From Burkholderia cepacia GG4 (GTDB lineage: Bacteria > Pseudomonadota > Gammaproteobacteria > Burkholderiales > Burkholderiaceae): DNA of 64,000 nucleotides. The stretch covers positions 2,046,001-2,110,000 of the forward strand of contig NC_018514.1 of assembly GCF_000292915.1 (NCBI RefSeq), written 5' to 3'. The notes beneath the pieces are model-generated. The model had not been told where the DNA came from and did not search any database. It was given only the letters and a program-made list of their open reading frames with translations. Shown here one piece after another: positions 9,086-18,593 of the stretch (positions are counted from its first letter, which is position 1; every line of letters starts with the position of its first letter). Both the position numbers and the translations under genes were made by a program.

Positions 9086-10396
9086 TTATGCGTCGTCAGA
9101 TGATGCCAACGGCGCGGCAGCCGCCGGCACCTTGGCCGCGCGAACTGCATCCAGCACGCGCCGCTCGATCTCCTCGAGCTCGATCGGATCGAGCTTCAAC
9201 TCGCGGCGCATCACCCACGACACCTCGTTGCGCCGCGCTTCCGTCATCACGGAGAACAGCTTGTCCGCCACCGCGCGATCGTCGAGGCTCGCGACCAGCT
9301 TCGCGAGATCGTACGTATCGAACGCGCTGATTACGTCGAACAGCGTGCGCTGGTCGATCAACACGAGATCCTCGAGCGCGCGCACGTCGCCGCCAGCGCG
9401 CGGGTTGCGCCGCGAGAAATACGCGACGCCCTGCTGCTCGACGTAACCGAGCACCTTCGACTTGCGGAACGCAAACACCTCTTCCGCGATCTCGCCGTTG
9501 GACAGCTTGTTGAGCAGCAGCTTCCGGTCGACGCCGATCAACGCTTCAAGATCGGCCAGCTCGATCAGCTCGAGCTCGCTGTTGATCGACAGGTCGAGAT
9601 CGTGATCGGCGACCTGCTGCGCGCGATCGATCACGCGCGCGGCGTCGAACGTGACGACCTGGCGCGCATCCGACGAACCCGCATAATCGGCCGCACCGCC
9701 GGCATGGTCGGCCTGTGCCGCTTCGATCGTGACGAGATTGAGCTTCTCCATGCGACGCAGCATCGCGAGCACGTGCGGGCGCGAATGGCCGGCAATCGCG
9801 CGACAGCGGCGGATCACGTCGGCGAGCGGCACCGACGTCTCCGCTGCCTGCGCCTGCATCGGCCGCCGCGACCACGCATCGTCCGATCCGCGCGTCTCGG
9901 CGCCCGCCATCAGCGACAGCACATGCGCATACGACAGCACGCCCGGCATGAAGTCCGCGTGCGTGTAGGTCGCGAGCTGATCGTCCTTGCGCTTCACGCG
10001 CCGGATCATCGTGCGCACGATATGGCGCAGCAGCGCGGACACGTGCTCGATTTCCTCGTCGAGCAGCGCGGCCGGCACGACCGTGAGCTGACAGAACGAC
10101 AGCGCCTTCGCGGTATGCGCGCGCGGCTCGGACGCGAGCAGCGCGGATTCGCCGAAGAATTCGCCGCGCCCGAGCGTCGCGACGACGACGCGCTTGTCGT
10201 CGCAGCGCGTCGACAGCTCGACCTTGCCGTCGGCGATCAGAAAGATGACGGGCTCGCCGGCGAAGCCCTCCGAGTAGATGATCTCGCCGGGCGCGGCCGT
10301 ACGCGTCCACGATTGCTGACGATTCAAGTTGGTTCCCCTGCTGCGCTGGTTGTTGCAGACCGCGTCGCATGTCGCAGGCATGCGATCGACGGTCAT
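9086..10396 (-). CDS. Cyclic-nucleotide-binding / HTH-like / FliG C-terminal-like fusion
   Basis: 436 residues. Residues about 35-130 are a cNMP-binding beta-roll, with a phosphate-binding cassette GEFFGESALLASEPRAHTA that keeps the Glu and Arg used for cyclic nucleotide contact. About 180-220 resembles a Crp-type winged helix (ADVIRRCRAIAGHSRPHVL). The C-terminal part (about 260-425) resembles FliG middle/C domains: ALEDLVLIDQRTLFDVISAF and LDDRAVADKLFSVM match FliG FEDLV...DDRS and the helices facing MotA. First gene of the stator operon. A TTG start about 23 codons in, with AGGGG upstream, is an alternative. Reading: a cAMP- or c-di-GMP-gated rotor-like partner for the stator (inference). 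Confidence 0.85.
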   Translation of the reverse strand: MTVDRMPATCDAVCNNQRSRGTNLNRQQSWTRTAAPGEIIYSEGFAGEPVIFLIADGKVELSTRCDDKRVVVATLGRGEFFGESALLASEPRAHTAKALSFCQLTVVPAALLDEEIEHVSALLRHIVRTMIRRVKRKDDQLATYTHADFMPGVLSYAHVLSLMAGAETRGSDDAWSRRPMQAQAAETSVPLADVIRRCRAIAGHSRPHVLAMLRRMEKLNLVTIEAAQADHAGGAADYAGSSDARQVVTFDAARVIDRAQQVADHDLDLSINSELELIELADLEALIGVDRKLLLNKLSNGEIAEEVFAFRKSKVLGYVEQQGVAYFSRRNPRAGGDVRALEDLVLIDQRTLFDVISAFDTYDLAKLVASLDDRAVADKLFSVMTEARRNEVSWVMRRELKLDPIELEEIERRVLDAVRAAKVPAAAAPLASSDDA

Positions 10397-10999
10397 CCCC
10401 GTGCCCGTTTAACGTCATCGGCACCGGCATCCTTTAGGGGATTCGTACTCGTTTCCAGCGAAAATCAAGGTGAAACGTTTGCGGATCGCCGCGCATCGTC
10501 GAGAGATTCGATTCGATACGGTCACAGCCGAGTGCGACCCGAGCGAAAGCACGGGTCTGTCCGGACCGCGCAATCGCCGCCGCCCCCCTTCCCTGGCATC
10601 CCGGGACGAAACCGAGACGGTTCGCCGACACGCTGGTCTCGATGCCGGTGGGATGAGAATGAGCCGAAACATCGGATCAACGAACGGCTGTCGCGAACGG
10701 TGCGGCCGATCGTGAACATGGCAGGGTTGCCGTGCCTTAGCCCGATCGCAACTCGCCTGCCCGATCGCCCGCCGGAAGCCGGAAGCCGGGCAATGACGGG
10801 GACCGCCGTTCGACCGTCCCACCAGCCCGACCGATGCCGTCGGGCATTTGTTTCGGGATGCTGCGTTTATCTCGCGGCAGCATCCCGAAACAAATGCCCG
10901 ACGCACCATCCGCCCCCGTTACTTCTCATATCGTCCGATAATTACCTTTTATTTTCGTTTAAAATCCCGCTTCTTCTTACTTTAAGATGGAATGACGTT
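10397..10999. other. Divergent promoter region with a long palindrome
   Basis: About 600 bp between the start of the FliG-like gene (minus) and the secreted hydrolase (plus). It contains no credible gene. The part nearest the hydrolase (10920-10990) is strikingly AT-rich against the surroundings and probably holds its promoter. The main structure is the 26-bp inverted repeat listed separately. Confidence 0.6.
10839..10902. repeat. Perfect 26-bp inverted repeat
   Basis: Left arm 10839-10864 (starts GTCGGGCATTTG, ends GGGATGCTGC) and right arm 10877-10902 are exact reverse complements around a 12-nt loop. The symmetry continues imperfectly outside. No T tract follows on either strand, and it lies in a divergent promoter region, so a simple terminator is unlikely. 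Confidence 0.9.
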
Positions 11000-11968
11000 T
11001 TGATTGAACTGAAGAAAACTATCTCGCGCACGGCCATCGCCGCATGCGTTGCTTATGCTGGGCTCATGCCTTTATCCCAGTCCGCCCAAGCCCAGGTCGA
11101 ACCCCTGAAGAATCCGGTCTACGGCGTCACGCTCGACGACCTGACGAAACTCGATGCGATCATCGCGTCGCTGCAGAACCTGCCGTACCGGCCGACCGTG
11201 CGCGTCGTGTTCGATCCGGGTACGCCGGCCACCGACTACTACGCACCGTTGCTGCGCCTGCACGCAGTCGCGTACGTGATGGGCGAAGTTTACGATTCTT
11301 ACTATTTCCCGACGGATCTCGCGACGTACAAGGCGCGAACGCAGGAACTGGTGTCGCAGTTGAAGAACACCGTCGACGTGTGGGAGATCGCCAACGAAAT
11401 CAACGGCGAATGGCTGCGCACCGACCCGAGCGGCACGAACACCGTGGTCAATTCGGAAGAGCAGCAGATCGGCCAGATGGTCGCCGCGGCCAACACGATC
11501 GTCAAATCGAACGGCGGCAAGACGGCGATCACGCTGTACTACAACGACGACAGCAAGGGCACCAACTGCTGGGAGAAGCCGCAGGATTACTGGAAGACCT
11601 GGCCGACGACCTTCCTGTCGTCGACGGTTCGCCAGCAGGCCGACTATGCGCTATTCAGCTACTACCCGTATCAGGATTGCCCGGGGCTGAATCCGTCGTG
11701 GAAAAACGACTTCGCGGCGCTGGAAAGCATCTTCCCGAACGCGAAGGTCGGCTTCGGCGAAATCGGTACGTCGGATACCGCCGCGCCGGCGTCGGTGCAG
11801 CAGAACCTGATCAAAACCTATTACCCGATGGTCAACAGCATGACCGATCCGCGTTTCATCGGCGGATTCTTCTGGTGGAACTACGTCGAGCAGATGGTCC
11901 CGTATTCGACGAGCTCCTACTTCCAGTTGTTGCGTCAGACGATCCTCCCGCTCAAGTCGCCCAACTGA
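11000..11968 (+). CDS. Secreted clan GH-A glycoside hydrolase
   Basis: 322 residues from a TTG start at 11000; no in-frame ATG precedes the signal peptide (ELKKTISRTAIAACVAYAGL...SQAQA region, cleavage near residue 31). The fold is a TIM barrel: WEIANEIN places the acid/base at Glu133 and VGFGEIGT the nucleophile at Glu254, the NE...E pattern of clan GH-A (GH5/GH39-like). FIGGFFWWNYVEQ near the C-terminus is typical of barrel strand 8. It converges on the NfrA-like gene with a 40-bp gap. Likely cuts the locus glycan in the periplasm; the substrate is inferred only from context. Confidence 0.85.
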   Translation: MIELKKTISRTAIAACVAYAGLMPLSQSAQAQVEPLKNPVYGVTLDDLTKLDAIIASLQNLPYRPTVRVVFDPGTPATDYYAPLLRLHAVAYVMGEVYDSYYFPTDLATYKARTQELVSQLKNTVDVWEIANEINGEWLRTDPSGTNTVVNSEEQQIGQMVAAANTIVKSNGGKTAITLYYNDDSKGTNCWEKPQDYWKTWPTTFLSSTVRQQADYALFSYYPYQDCPGLNPSWKNDFAALESIFPNAKVGFGEIGTSDTAAPASVQQNLIKTYYPMVNSMTDPRFIGGFFWWNYVEQMVPYSTSSYFQLLRQTILPLKSPN

Positions 11969-12008
11969 TCGCCCCATCCGCCGGCAGCCCCAGCGTCAGC
12001 GCAGTCGC

Positions 12009-13703
12009 TCAGAACCACAATGTCGCGCGCACCACGAGACCACGTGCGCGGACCGCTGACGTCAACGGGAACCGGTATTGCACCGTCACGTCGAGATAGC
12101 TTGCCGGCGCGGTATACCTGCCTTCGCGAAACCAGTACCTGAACTGGACCCCTGGCCCCGCACCGATTGCCGTCTTGTCCTGCTGACGGTTGTCGTGATC
12201 GCCGGCCACCGCCGCGTGCGGGTAGACGGTCAGCCGATTGCTGATCATCGGCAAACGCCACGTGTGCCCGTAACGCAACTCCGAATAAATGATGTATCTG
12301 CCGGCGTTGATGAAGTACGCACCTTCTACATAAGCCTGCCAGCTACGCCAGCTCGGTTGCGTGACCTGCAGGTCCGTGCCTGCTTCCGACGAGTAACCCA
12401 GGCGCATCAGCCAGTCCGTCATCGACAGACTGCCGATGTGGAACAGCCGCTCGGCCGTCATCACCACGTTCTGGTCGGGTATCGGCTTGTACCGCACGCC
12501 CACCGATCCTTGCACGGTCGGCATGCCGGTCACGTTGTTCGTGCCGTCGTAGGCGGTGCCGTATCCGCGCACGAAGAACTGAAGGATGCGACCGTTCCGA
12601 TAGCCGATCTTCGGCGGCTGCCAGTACGCCTCGATACCCGGCTGGAGCACGCTGATGGTGCCTTGCGGACCGAATGCGGCCGACTGGTATGGCGCGCTCA
12701 GCACGAAACCCCAGGTTCGCTCCAGTTGTTCGACCTCCCGCCGATAGCCGAACTTGCGCTGCGCGTCGAACGCATGTTCGTTTTCGTCTGCGTCGAGACT
12801 GTGTTCGAACATCTGGACGGACTCCTCGTTCAATCCGATTCGCTTGGCGGCATAGCCCGCGTCCGCGTAGTTCATCGCGTTGCCGGCGCCACCGGCGAAA
12901 CCTTCCTGGAATGCGTCGAGCGCATCGCGATCCTTGTGTTCGCGCAGGAGGTCATAGGCCTGCTGCAACTTCCGTTGCGCGGTGTCGTCCACCGGCACCT
13001 GGGGCGGCTGATCGGCTTGCCGCGCCTGTGCCACGATCGATGCGGCCATGTTCCGCTCGGCGTCGGTCGAGGCGGCGCCGGCCGCCAGCTCGGCCACGCG
13101 GATGGCGCTGTCGTGGTCGCCCGCCTGCAAGCTCATCTGCGCGATACGCAACTGGATCACGGCCGATTTTTCATCAGCCAGCGGCGCCAGCGCGACGCCG
13201 GCCTCGTGCGGACGATTCGCCGCGAGCGCACTGTCCGACCACGCGAGGCGCAGGTTGCGCTGCTGCTCCTTGCTCCAGCTTCCGGTCGCGACGGCCGCCG
13301 AGAAATCGCTGCACGCGACGTCGTAGTGCATCTGCCGCTGCGCCAGATAGCCATGCTGCGCCAGTACCGCCGCGCTTTTCGGAAACCGCAGGCGCAGCGA
13401 TTCCACCATCGCATCGGCTTCGTCAACCTTGCCTTCCCGCCGGTATACATCCACGAGCAGCAGCCCGAGCTGTTCGCTTCCTGGCTGGACCTTGAGGGCG
13501 CGCAACGTATAGTCTTCCGCGCGGGGCAGGTCGCCGGCATTGATCGCCTTGTATGCGCCATCGGCAAGCCGATAGGCCTTGGGGGTAAGCTGCTTGGCGG
13601 CGGATGCCGGAGCCTGCCAGGCCAGCGACATGGCGATTGCCAGGGCGCTCAACCGTACGCAGCGCTTGAGGCCAGCCGCAATCGGGCCTGTCGAGCGCTT
13701 CAT
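12009..13703 (-). CDS. nfrA: NfrA-like TPR/outer-membrane beta-barrel protein
   Basis: 564 residues. A signal peptide ends near ASA at about 35. TPR-like helical repeats run to about 290 (AYKAINAGDLPRAEDYTLRALKVQPG; AYDLLREHKDRDALDAFQEGF). The C-terminal half is strand-rich, with aromatic alternation and a final Phe (VVRATLWF), as in barrel proteins. Similar in plan to the C-terminal region of E. coli NfrA, the phage N4 receptor and glycan export pore, but much shorter than its roughly 990 residues. Its start overlaps the NfrB-like stop by 4 bp (ATGA), so translation is coupled. Expected to take the polymer from NfrB through the outer membrane. Confidence 0.8.
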   Translation of the reverse strand: MKRSTGPIAAGLKRCVRLSALAIAMSLAWQAPASAAKQLTPKAYRLADGAYKAINAGDLPRAEDYTLRALKVQPGSEQLGLLLVDVYRREGKVDEADAMVESLRLRFPKSAAVLAQHGYLAQRQMHYDVACSDFSAAVATGSWSKEQQRNLRLAWSDSALAANRPHEAGVALAPLADEKSAVIQLRIAQMSLQAGDHDSAIRVAELAAGAASTDAERNMAASIVAQARQADQPPQVPVDDTAQRKLQQAYDLLREHKDRDALDAFQEGFAGGAGNAMNYADAGYAAKRIGLNEESVQMFEHSLDADENEHAFDAQRKFGYRREVEQLERTWGFVLSAPYQSAAFGPQGTISVLQPGIEAYWQPPKIGYRNGRILQFFVRGYGTAYDGTNNVTGMPTVQGSVGVRYKPIPDQNVVMTAERLFHIGSLSMTDWLMRLGYSSEAGTDLQVTQPSWRSWQAYVEGAYFINAGRYIIYSELRYGHTWRLPMISNRLTVYPHAAVAGDHDNRQQDKTAIGAGPGVQFRYWFREGRYTAPASYLDVTVQYRFPLTSAVRARGLVVRATLWF

Positions 13704-15658
13704 GCCTGTTCTCCCGACGGCTTTTTCACCGCAGATGCCTGCAGCTTCGCGTCATCGCCGTCGCGTAGCCGGGCGACTTCGACGAAGCGTGAGTGCCGGG
13801 CCAGTTCGGCGGCAATCTCCGTATCGCAGGCAATGAAATAGGCAACGTTCGATCGGGCGCCGCGCCGCACGACTTCCTGTTCGTCCTGCGTGAGTGGTCG
13901 CCCGACCGCGACGTTCAGCGTCCCGTCGTCAGCCGTCGAAAACGGCACGGCGTGATACGCGTACTGCAGTTCGAATGCCAGCGAGTCCGCGAAGTGGCCC
14001 ACCGCGACGTTACCCAGGCTCACCCGCGGCAGGTCAGCCTGCTCGGCGATCGCGTCGGCCAGCGATTCGGTGGACACCGCGCTGGCTTCGAGCAACAGTT
14101 CGCCCAGCCGCTTGCCGCATGTCAGTTGCCTGTCGAGGCCGGCCTCCAGCTGCTCCAGCGAAACCACGCCCCAGCCGACCAGGATCTCGCCGATCTTGCG
14201 GCGCGCTTTCCCGAGCTCTTCGTTGGACAGGTAGGTGTGGCTCGTCTTGTCCCATGCGATGGACTTGCCGCTCACCAGGTGGCCGACATAGATGCGCCAC
14301 GCGCGACTCACCGCGCAGAAATTGATCAGGTTGTTGACGAACATCCGCGGGATCGAAAGCAGCCCCTGGAGCGGACCGTTCAACTTGCTGACGAAGTGGA
14401 AACGCTGCCCGGCGCGGACAAACAGCATGACGGTGTTCACCCACAGTAGCGGTGTGATCCATGCACTGACCGCGACGAGGTGAGTGCCGGCGGGGATCAC
14501 GTGCCCGGCTTTCTGAAGGGCGGCAAGCAGCACGAAGTTGAGCAGCACGCCATAGGCAATCACCGAAAACAGCGACGTCACGATGCCCTTGCGATCGTGG
14601 AAGAACATGTAGCGGGTGAGGAGATTGCCCTTCCAGCCGAGTTGCTCCCAGCCTTGAAACGCAATGCCGAGAATCCAGCGCGCGCGCTGCCGGTAGGCGG
14701 TGCGGAATGTCTTCGGAAAATACTCGCGCGTGGCCAGCAGGTTTCGATTCGCGGCGCCATCCTTTGCGTGCTGGCAGGCGGCATCGCGCGCGACGTCCGA
14801 AAGCGGCAAGCAGGCGAAAGTTTCCTTCATGCCGAGGTCTCTCAACCGGAAGCTGAAGTCGTAGTCCTCGGTCAACGAACTCGTGTTGAACGGGCAACCG
14901 TTTCGCTCCTTCATCGCCGCCTCGATCGAACGCCGGCTGTAGCACGACGCAACACCCGCGCCCGGAACGACACCCGTCAGACGTGCTCGCACCGGCACAT
15001 CCTTCTGGTGGGTTTCGCTGAAATCGTCGAGATAGCAGCCGGCGACGAACTCGTTCCATTTCCGCGGCAATGACAGAACAGGAAGCTGGACCAGATCGCT
15101 GTCCGCGACCGCATGGTTGAGGTACTTGAGTTCAACCGGATGAATGACATCTTCGCAGTCGTGCATGACGACACCTGCGAACTGAATATGATGGACTTCT
15201 TCGTAGCGCAGGATGGCTTCAACGATCCAGTTCAGGCAGTCTGCCTTGCATGTCGGCCCGTCGTTCATGACCGTTGCGCGCGTCACCCTGCCCGGATACC
15301 GGCGGACCATCCGTTCGACTTCCGCCGTGGTTTCGGCATCGTTGTGATAGGTTCCGACGAAGATGACATAGCGTTCGTACTCGATGGTCGCCAAGGTGTT
15401 TTCGATCATTTTGGCGATCACGTCATACTCTTTCCACGCCGGTACCATGAGTGCCAGATGGCGCTCTTCCAGCGCACGCAGCATGCCGATATCGATGGCC
15501 TGCGATTTTTCTCGACGCAGGATGCGCCGGATTTCGAACGACCAGTAACAGGTGTCCAGCGTTAGGTCATCCAGCGTGCTGACCAGGATGACGAGGGCGG
15601 TCACAATGGCGACAATGTTGAGTGCGTATAAATATGCACTCCATATCATATTATCCAT
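13700..15658 (-). CDS. nfrB: NfrB-like family 2 glycosyltransferase with MshEN domain
   Basis: 652 residues from MDNMIWSAYL (GGAT upstream); a longer start at 15772 is less likely. One N-terminal TM helix, then a processive GT2 domain: the HDCED metal/UDP site at about 166-170, TEDYDFSFR at 263-271 and QRARW at 324-328, as in cellulose-synthase-like enzymes. TM helices follow at about 360-415. The C-terminal region from about 487 is MshEN-like, with two half motifs: KIGEILVGWGVVSLEQLEAG and RLGELLLEASAVSTES. E. coli NfrB is a glycosyltransferase activated through such a domain by c-di-GMP. Expected to polymerise ManNAc-type sugar across the inner membrane; substrate inferred from wecB. Confidence 0.85.
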   Translation of the reverse strand: MDNMIWSAYLYALNIVAIVTALVILVSTLDDLTLDTCYWSFEIRRILRREKSQAIDIGMLRALEERHLALMVPAWKEYDVIAKMIENTLATIEYERYVIFVGTYHNDAETTAEVERMVRRYPGRVTRATVMNDGPTCKADCLNWIVEAILRYEEVHHIQFAGVVMHDCEDVIHPVELKYLNHAVADSDLVQLPVLSLPRKWNEFVAGCYLDDFSETHQKDVPVRARLTGVVPGAGVASCYSRRSIEAAMKERNGCPFNTSSLTEDYDFSFRLRDLGMKETFACLPLSDVARDAACQHAKDGAANRNLLATREYFPKTFRTAYRQRARWILGIAFQGWEQLGWKGNLLTRYMFFHDRKGIVTSLFSVIAYGVLLNFVLLAALQKAGHVIPAGTHLVAVSAWITPLLWVNTVMLFVRAGQRFHFVSKLNGPLQGLLSIPRMFVNNLINFCAVSRAWRIYVGHLVSGKSIAWDKTSHTYLSNEELGKARRKIGEILVGWGVVSLEQLEAGLDRQLTCGKRLGELLLEASAVSTESLADAIAEQADLPRVSLGNVAVGHFADSLAFELQYAYHAVPFSTADDGTLNVAVGRPLTQDEQEVVRRGARSNVAYFIACDTEIAAELARHSRFVEVARLRDGDDAKLQASAVKKPSGEQA

Positions 15659-16621
15659 TACATATCCGCTATTTTCGCTTGCCTGTATTTCTGCCCCCTC
15701 GTACCAACGTAAGACGAAACGCTCCCCGTCCTCGTCGACCCCGTCATGTCCACTCCGTGGCTCGCGCCACACCCGTTCTCGTCGCGCTCAAAAGACTCGA
15801 TCACGCCTCGAGCACTATTGATGCGACCACGTAACATCATCAAAAATGCAACGTGTTCAGTGGATGACTTTTGACAGCCGGTTTCCCGCTTGCTTGCATC
15901 CGTCCCTGCGTGCGCCGGCGCTTGCAGCCGCCCCGGTGCCTCGCAGTGCGCCCCATACACAGTCCTTTCGACGCACAGCGCTTCAAGCAAGTCGTGCGCC
16001 ATCGCCGCGCCACCCTTGAGCCTTCCGGGTGCGGGGAGTCTTCCCCACGCGATTGGCGAATCGAAACCGGGCCAAATGTTTCAGTGTTGAAACGCGCGGT
16101 CGAGCGCCCGGTGAAAGGCGTTTGGCAGGTCCACTGCCGCGCTCCGGTCGCCGCGATCGGAGCGCGTCACGCGATTCCGGCGATCAATGGCCGACAGCAT
16201 CGACGTCGAACCCGAAAATCGGGTGTGCCGGTCGTGATTGCGCGTGCGCGCCAACCGGCTCGGTTTTCCGGCGTTGGCGCGTGCGGAGCTCAGCGCGCAA
16301 CCGGCTTCCCCTGAATCGGCAGACCCGGCGTTACACGGTAGTCGGACTCGATTCTCGACACCTGCCGTTGCATGCATGAAACGTTTATCGAAACAATTTT
16401 TGACTGCCGTGACGCACCCATTTTGGCGTCTTGGCCCGGTGCCTGTTTGAGGCCGATGGTATGGATCTAGCTTGAAAGCCAAACCAGCCGGTTTCGATTT
16501 TTTAACCGGTATCAAGCGCGCAAAAAAATCACGACATAACGCCCCGATTCTGAATCGGCACTTCGCCGCGCTCGTTTCGTTAACGAGATGAACTTAATTT
16601 GCATATCAAAGGATGAAAATC
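15659..16621. other. Divergent intergenic region between nfrB and the deacetylase operon
   Basis: About 960 bp without a supported gene. Both halves of the glycan cluster must be transcribed from here. Near the right end are an AT-rich run, a small hairpin (CCGATT/AATCGG, 16546-16560 area) and CTCGTTTCGTTAACGAG, which may be regulatory. No operator can be assigned. Confidence 0.5.
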
Positions 16622-16918
16622 ATGCCTGCGCATCGCAATCGATCTTTTCGAAACGGGTTGAGCACCGTTGGACTACTCGTCGCACTGGTTCCTGCACTCG
16701 TCGTGATCGGTACGGCTCATGACACGAATGCACAGCAGACGAACCAGTCGTCGTCCGGCAAGATCAAGCCCCCGCCACTACCGAACGGCTCGGCCCACGT
16801 CAACGTGAAGCCAGGCATGTCCGAAGAAGATTGGGACAAGGCATACAAGGAGACCGGGCGCCCCAAGTTCAGCAAGAACTCCGTCAAGAAAAACGGCGGC
16901 AACGTGGAACGTGACTAG
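16622..16918 (+). CDS. Small exported protein of unknown function
   Basis: 98 residues from the second ATG, which is well spaced from AAGGA; an ATG nine bases earlier overlaps that site. The N-terminus (LSTVGLLVALVPALVVIGTA) is a signal peptide. The mature part is short, basic and Pro/Lys rich (KIKPPPLPNG...) with EEDWDKAYKETGRPKF. No family recognised. It is 12 bp ahead of the DUF2334 gene and so part of the glycan operon; perhaps a periplasmic accessory. Confidence 0.75.
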   Translation: MPAHRNRSFRNGLSTVGLLVALVPALVVIGTAHDTNAQQTNQSSSGKIKPPPLPNGSAHVNVKPGMSEEDWDKAYKETGRPKFSKNSVKKNGGNVERD

Positions 16919-16930
16919 GGAGAAACGGCC

Positions 16931-18574
16931 ATGAAAAAGATCTTGATCGTCATAGCCCTGCTTGCCGGATTCGCGCAAATGACCTTGCCGGGTACGGCGC
17001 ACGCGCAGGCCACTACCGCACACACACTCGTGCTGTACGACAACCCGGCCAACGACCCGTATTCGAAGCTTGGCCTGATATACAGCATCATGTTGAGGAA
17101 CCTGCTCGGCCATTTCAATACGACGGTCGACCTCGTGCCGATACAGAACTATACGTCCGGCATGATCGGAAGCCACGATGCCACGTTCTACATCGGCGAC
17201 TACTACAACAATCCGATTCCGACGGCATTCATGAGCGACGTGATGACCGCCACGAAGACCGTGGTCTGGTTCAAGTACAACCTGTGGCAGCTCGCATGGA
17301 ACACGGCCTATACGTTCAACCAGACCTTCGGGTTCAGCTTTCTGGGCCTTGCCGGATTGAACGCGACACCTTCGTCGAGCAATCCGAATCCGGGCTTCTA
17401 CGACACGGTCACGTACAAGAACCTGGCGATGGCCAAGTACTACGCGTATAACGCGTCGACCGGCGCCGTCGATGCGGACCCGGATGTCGGCCTGACCCAG
17501 GTGCTCGACGCCACCAAGGCGCAAGTGCTCGTCACCATCAAGAACAGCAAGAGCGGCGCAACCACTCCATACGTCATGCGCTCGGGCAAGCTCTGGTACT
17601 TCGCGGATATGCCGTTCTCATACATCGGCCCGACGGATCGCTACCTGGTGATATGCGACATCCTGCACGACATCCTGCAGACCAATGCACCGGTGAATCA
17701 TCGCGCACTCGTCCGTCTCGAGGATCTTGACGCGTACACGACGACGAGTTCGATGAAACAGCTGACAGACTACCTGTATTCGAAGAAGATCAAGTTCACG
17801 ATGGCGACCATCCCGCTGTATACCGATCCGAACGGGTATTACAACGGCGGCGTCCCCGAGACGATTCACCTCGCGCAGGCAACGGGCCTCAAGAATGCAT
17901 TGAACTACGCGATCCTGCGCGGCGGCTCGATCGTGATGCACGGCTACACGCACCAGTACGATTCGACACCGAATCTGCTGACCGCGGTCAGCGGCAGCGA
18001 TTACGAATTCTGGTATGCGGTCCAGAACCGCCCCGTCGATGAGGACTCCGTGCAATGGGCAAAAGGCAGAATGGCCGATGGCCTGCTCGAGTTCACGACC
18101 AACGGCTACAAGATCGTCGGCTGGGCCGCGCCGCAGTACCAGATGTCGCCGAACGCAGCGGCAGCCACGGCGCAGACGTTCCCGACGACGTTCCAGCGCG
18201 CCGTCTACTACACGTCGACCAATCCTCAAATCGGAACCGGGGCAGCCAACCAGGACTTTTCAGCCGGGCAGTTCTTCCCGTACATCATCAACTCCGACTA
18301 CTACGGTGAGCGAATCATTCCGGAGAACCTGGGCAGCGTCCAGTACAACATCTGCAATATCGACCCGTTCTCGTGCATCACGTACACGTGGCAGCAACTC
18401 GTTACGAATGCGCAGTACGGTCTGGCGGTGCGGGACGGCTTCGCTTCGTTCTTCTTCCATCCGTACTGGCTTGAACCCGATCTCGGCCTGCCGGCTTTGC
18501 AGGACTTCCAGAGCCTCGTGACCGGCATTACGAATCTCGGCTATACATGGGTGGACGGCACGACGGCCAAGTGA
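16931..18574 (+). CDS. DUF2334 polysaccharide deacetylase-like exported protein
   Basis: 547 residues, with a signal peptide cut near AHAQA (about 26). The first third is an unassigned domain. From about 255 a NodB-like deacetylase fold is suggested: HRALVRLEDLDAY gives the acidic metal/base site, VMHGYTHQY gives the paired metal histidines (HxxxH), and FFFHPYW near the end is a further conserved His motif. DUF2334 proteins belong to the carbohydrate deacetylase superfamily. In this locus it would deacetylate an N-acetylated polymer such as poly-ManNAc (inference). GGGAG precedes the ATG. Confidence 0.8.
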   Translation: MKKILIVIALLAGFAQMTLPGTAHAQATTAHTLVLYDNPANDPYSKLGLIYSIMLRNLLGHFNTTVDLVPIQNYTSGMIGSHDATFYIGDYYNNPIPTAFMSDVMTATKTVVWFKYNLWQLAWNTAYTFNQTFGFSFLGLAGLNATPSSSNPNPGFYDTVTYKNLAMAKYYAYNASTGAVDADPDVGLTQVLDATKAQVLVTIKNSKSGATTPYVMRSGKLWYFADMPFSYIGPTDRYLVICDILHDILQTNAPVNHRALVRLEDLDAYTTTSSMKQLTDYLYSKKIKFTMATIPLYTDPNGYYNGGVPETIHLAQATGLKNALNYAILRGGSIVMHGYTHQYDSTPNLLTAVSGSDYEFWYAVQNRPVDEDSVQWAKGRMADGLLEFTTNGYKIVGWAAPQYQMSPNAAAATAQTFPTTFQRAVYYTSTNPQIGTGAANQDFSAGQFFPYIINSDYYGERIIPENLGSVQYNICNIDPFSCITYTWQQLVTNAQYGLAVRDGFASFFFHPYWLEPDLGLPALQDFQSLVTGITNLGYTWVDGTTAK

Positions 18575-18593
18575 CGCGGGCTGGCAGCAGCCT

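Noticed and set aside
9602..11968. A 788-codon open frame on the plus strand joined to the GH-A hydrolase
   Set aside because: The first 450 codons are antisense to the FliG-like gene or arginine-rich intergenic noise. The signal peptide after the TTG at 11000 marks the real start.
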